From Polyangia bacterium (GTDB lineage: Bacteria; Myxococcota_A; Polyangia; Nannocystales; Nannocystaceae), in contig JAUIFF010000012.1 in the NCBI GenBank assembly GCA_030429545.1, forward strand, positions 62,001 to 126,000: a DNA stretch of 64,000 bases, written 5' to 3'. Shown here piece by piece: positions 63,868-64,000 of this stretch; the stretch's first letter is position 1, and every line of letters begins with the position of its first letter. The notes beneath the pieces are model-generated. The model saw nothing but the letters and a program-made list of their open reading frames with translations, searched no databases and was not told the origin of the DNA. The position numbers and the translations under genes were made by a program.

Positions 63868-64000
63868 CTACGGCAACACGCACAACGTGGCGTTGCGATG
63901 GGCATTGATCTGCGCTGGCGTGAGGACTTTGTTGTAGAGCACAACTTCGTCGAGCAGCCCCTGCATCCGCTGGAACGTCTGGAATCCACCACCGAGGGTG
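63868..64000 (-). CDS. C-terminal end of a LamG/concanavalin-A-like lectin protein (partial)
   Basis: Only the last 44 codons are in the window. They read TLGGGFQTFQRMQGLLDEVVLYNKVLTPAQINAHRNATLCVLP and a stop, the usual end of LamG/ConA-like domains (LDEVxxYNxxLTxxQI). The 5' part lies beyond position 64000. Its own terminator follows. With the fibrinogen-like neighbour it suggests a small region of surface lectins. Confidence 0.8.
   Translation of the reverse strand, partial: TLGGGFQTFQRMQGLLDEVVLYNKVLTPAQINAHRNATLCVLP

Overview
The window looks like chromosomal DNA of a myxobacterium, most likely of the Nannocystineae (Plesiocystis/Enhygromyxa/Nannocystis type). The evidence is high G+C, very dense coding, and many lipoproteins in which the lipobox Cys is followed by a long Ser/Thr/Asp/Glu/Gly linker. 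It also carries three eukaryote-like Ser/Thr kinases (two fused to ATPase/TPR regions), a Myxococcus-type Cys-rich repeat and many paralogous exported proteins. No rRNA, tRNA, CRISPR array, transposase or phage gene was seen. This assignment is inference; no search was run.

Layout. (1) 1-7.6 kb: an apparent RiPP-type modification locus. An 899-residue protein made of a tectonin propeller, a ricin-type lectin region, beta-gamma-crystallin repeats and fascin-like repeats ends in a 178-residue tail of 35 pentapeptides in unbroken register, 27 of them with Cys at the same position. It is followed by a radical SAM/SPASM enzyme, a B12-type radical SAM RiPP maturase and, further down, a CmcJ/NvfI-like oxygenase. 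(2) 7.7-11.9 kb: two CAP-domain lipoproteins separated by a degenerate repeat array, a membrane-anchored unknown, and three tandem mini-lipoproteins. (3) 12-18.4 kb: a TetR regulator with an acyl-CoA dehydrogenase, MaoC hydratase, FabG4-type reductase and thiolase, a full fatty-acyl-CoA processing set matching the mycobacterial fadE5/htdX/fabG4/fadA2 group. (4) 18.5-25 kb: a small Cys-rich lipoprotein and a giant alpha-2-macroglobulin lipoprotein with an intact CTEQ thioester motif. (5) 25.2-31.7 kb: an Hsp90-like GHKL ATPase overlapping a 1598-residue partner that seems to carry a degenerate GHKL domain. (6) 31.7-48.2 kb: a BtuF-like protein, an HTH protein behind a helically phased operator array, two multidomain kinases, a squalene-hopene-cyclase-like protein, a crotonase, TrmK and an ECF-like sigma factor. 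(7) 48.2-64 kb: mostly exported proteins (His-rich lipoprotein, di-haem lipoprotein, ceramidase-like protein, alpha/beta hydrolase, VWA lipoprotein, Tat-dependent phosphoesterase, fibrinogen-like lipoprotein, LamG-like fragment), plus a kinase, a phosphoesterase, a peroxisomal-type 2,4-dienoyl-CoA reductase, an SDR and a cupin.

Two observations stand out. One is the Cys-pentad tail with its two radical SAM enzymes, which looks like an undescribed lectin-scaffold RiPP. The other is a short degenerate palindrome, TGYANNTRCA (wider form TGYRNNYRCA), found by hand about 33 times (about 60 for the wider form) and scattered through genes and spacers from 10.9 kb to the right end. It is often built from otherwise rare codons and is essentially absent from the first 10.9 kb.
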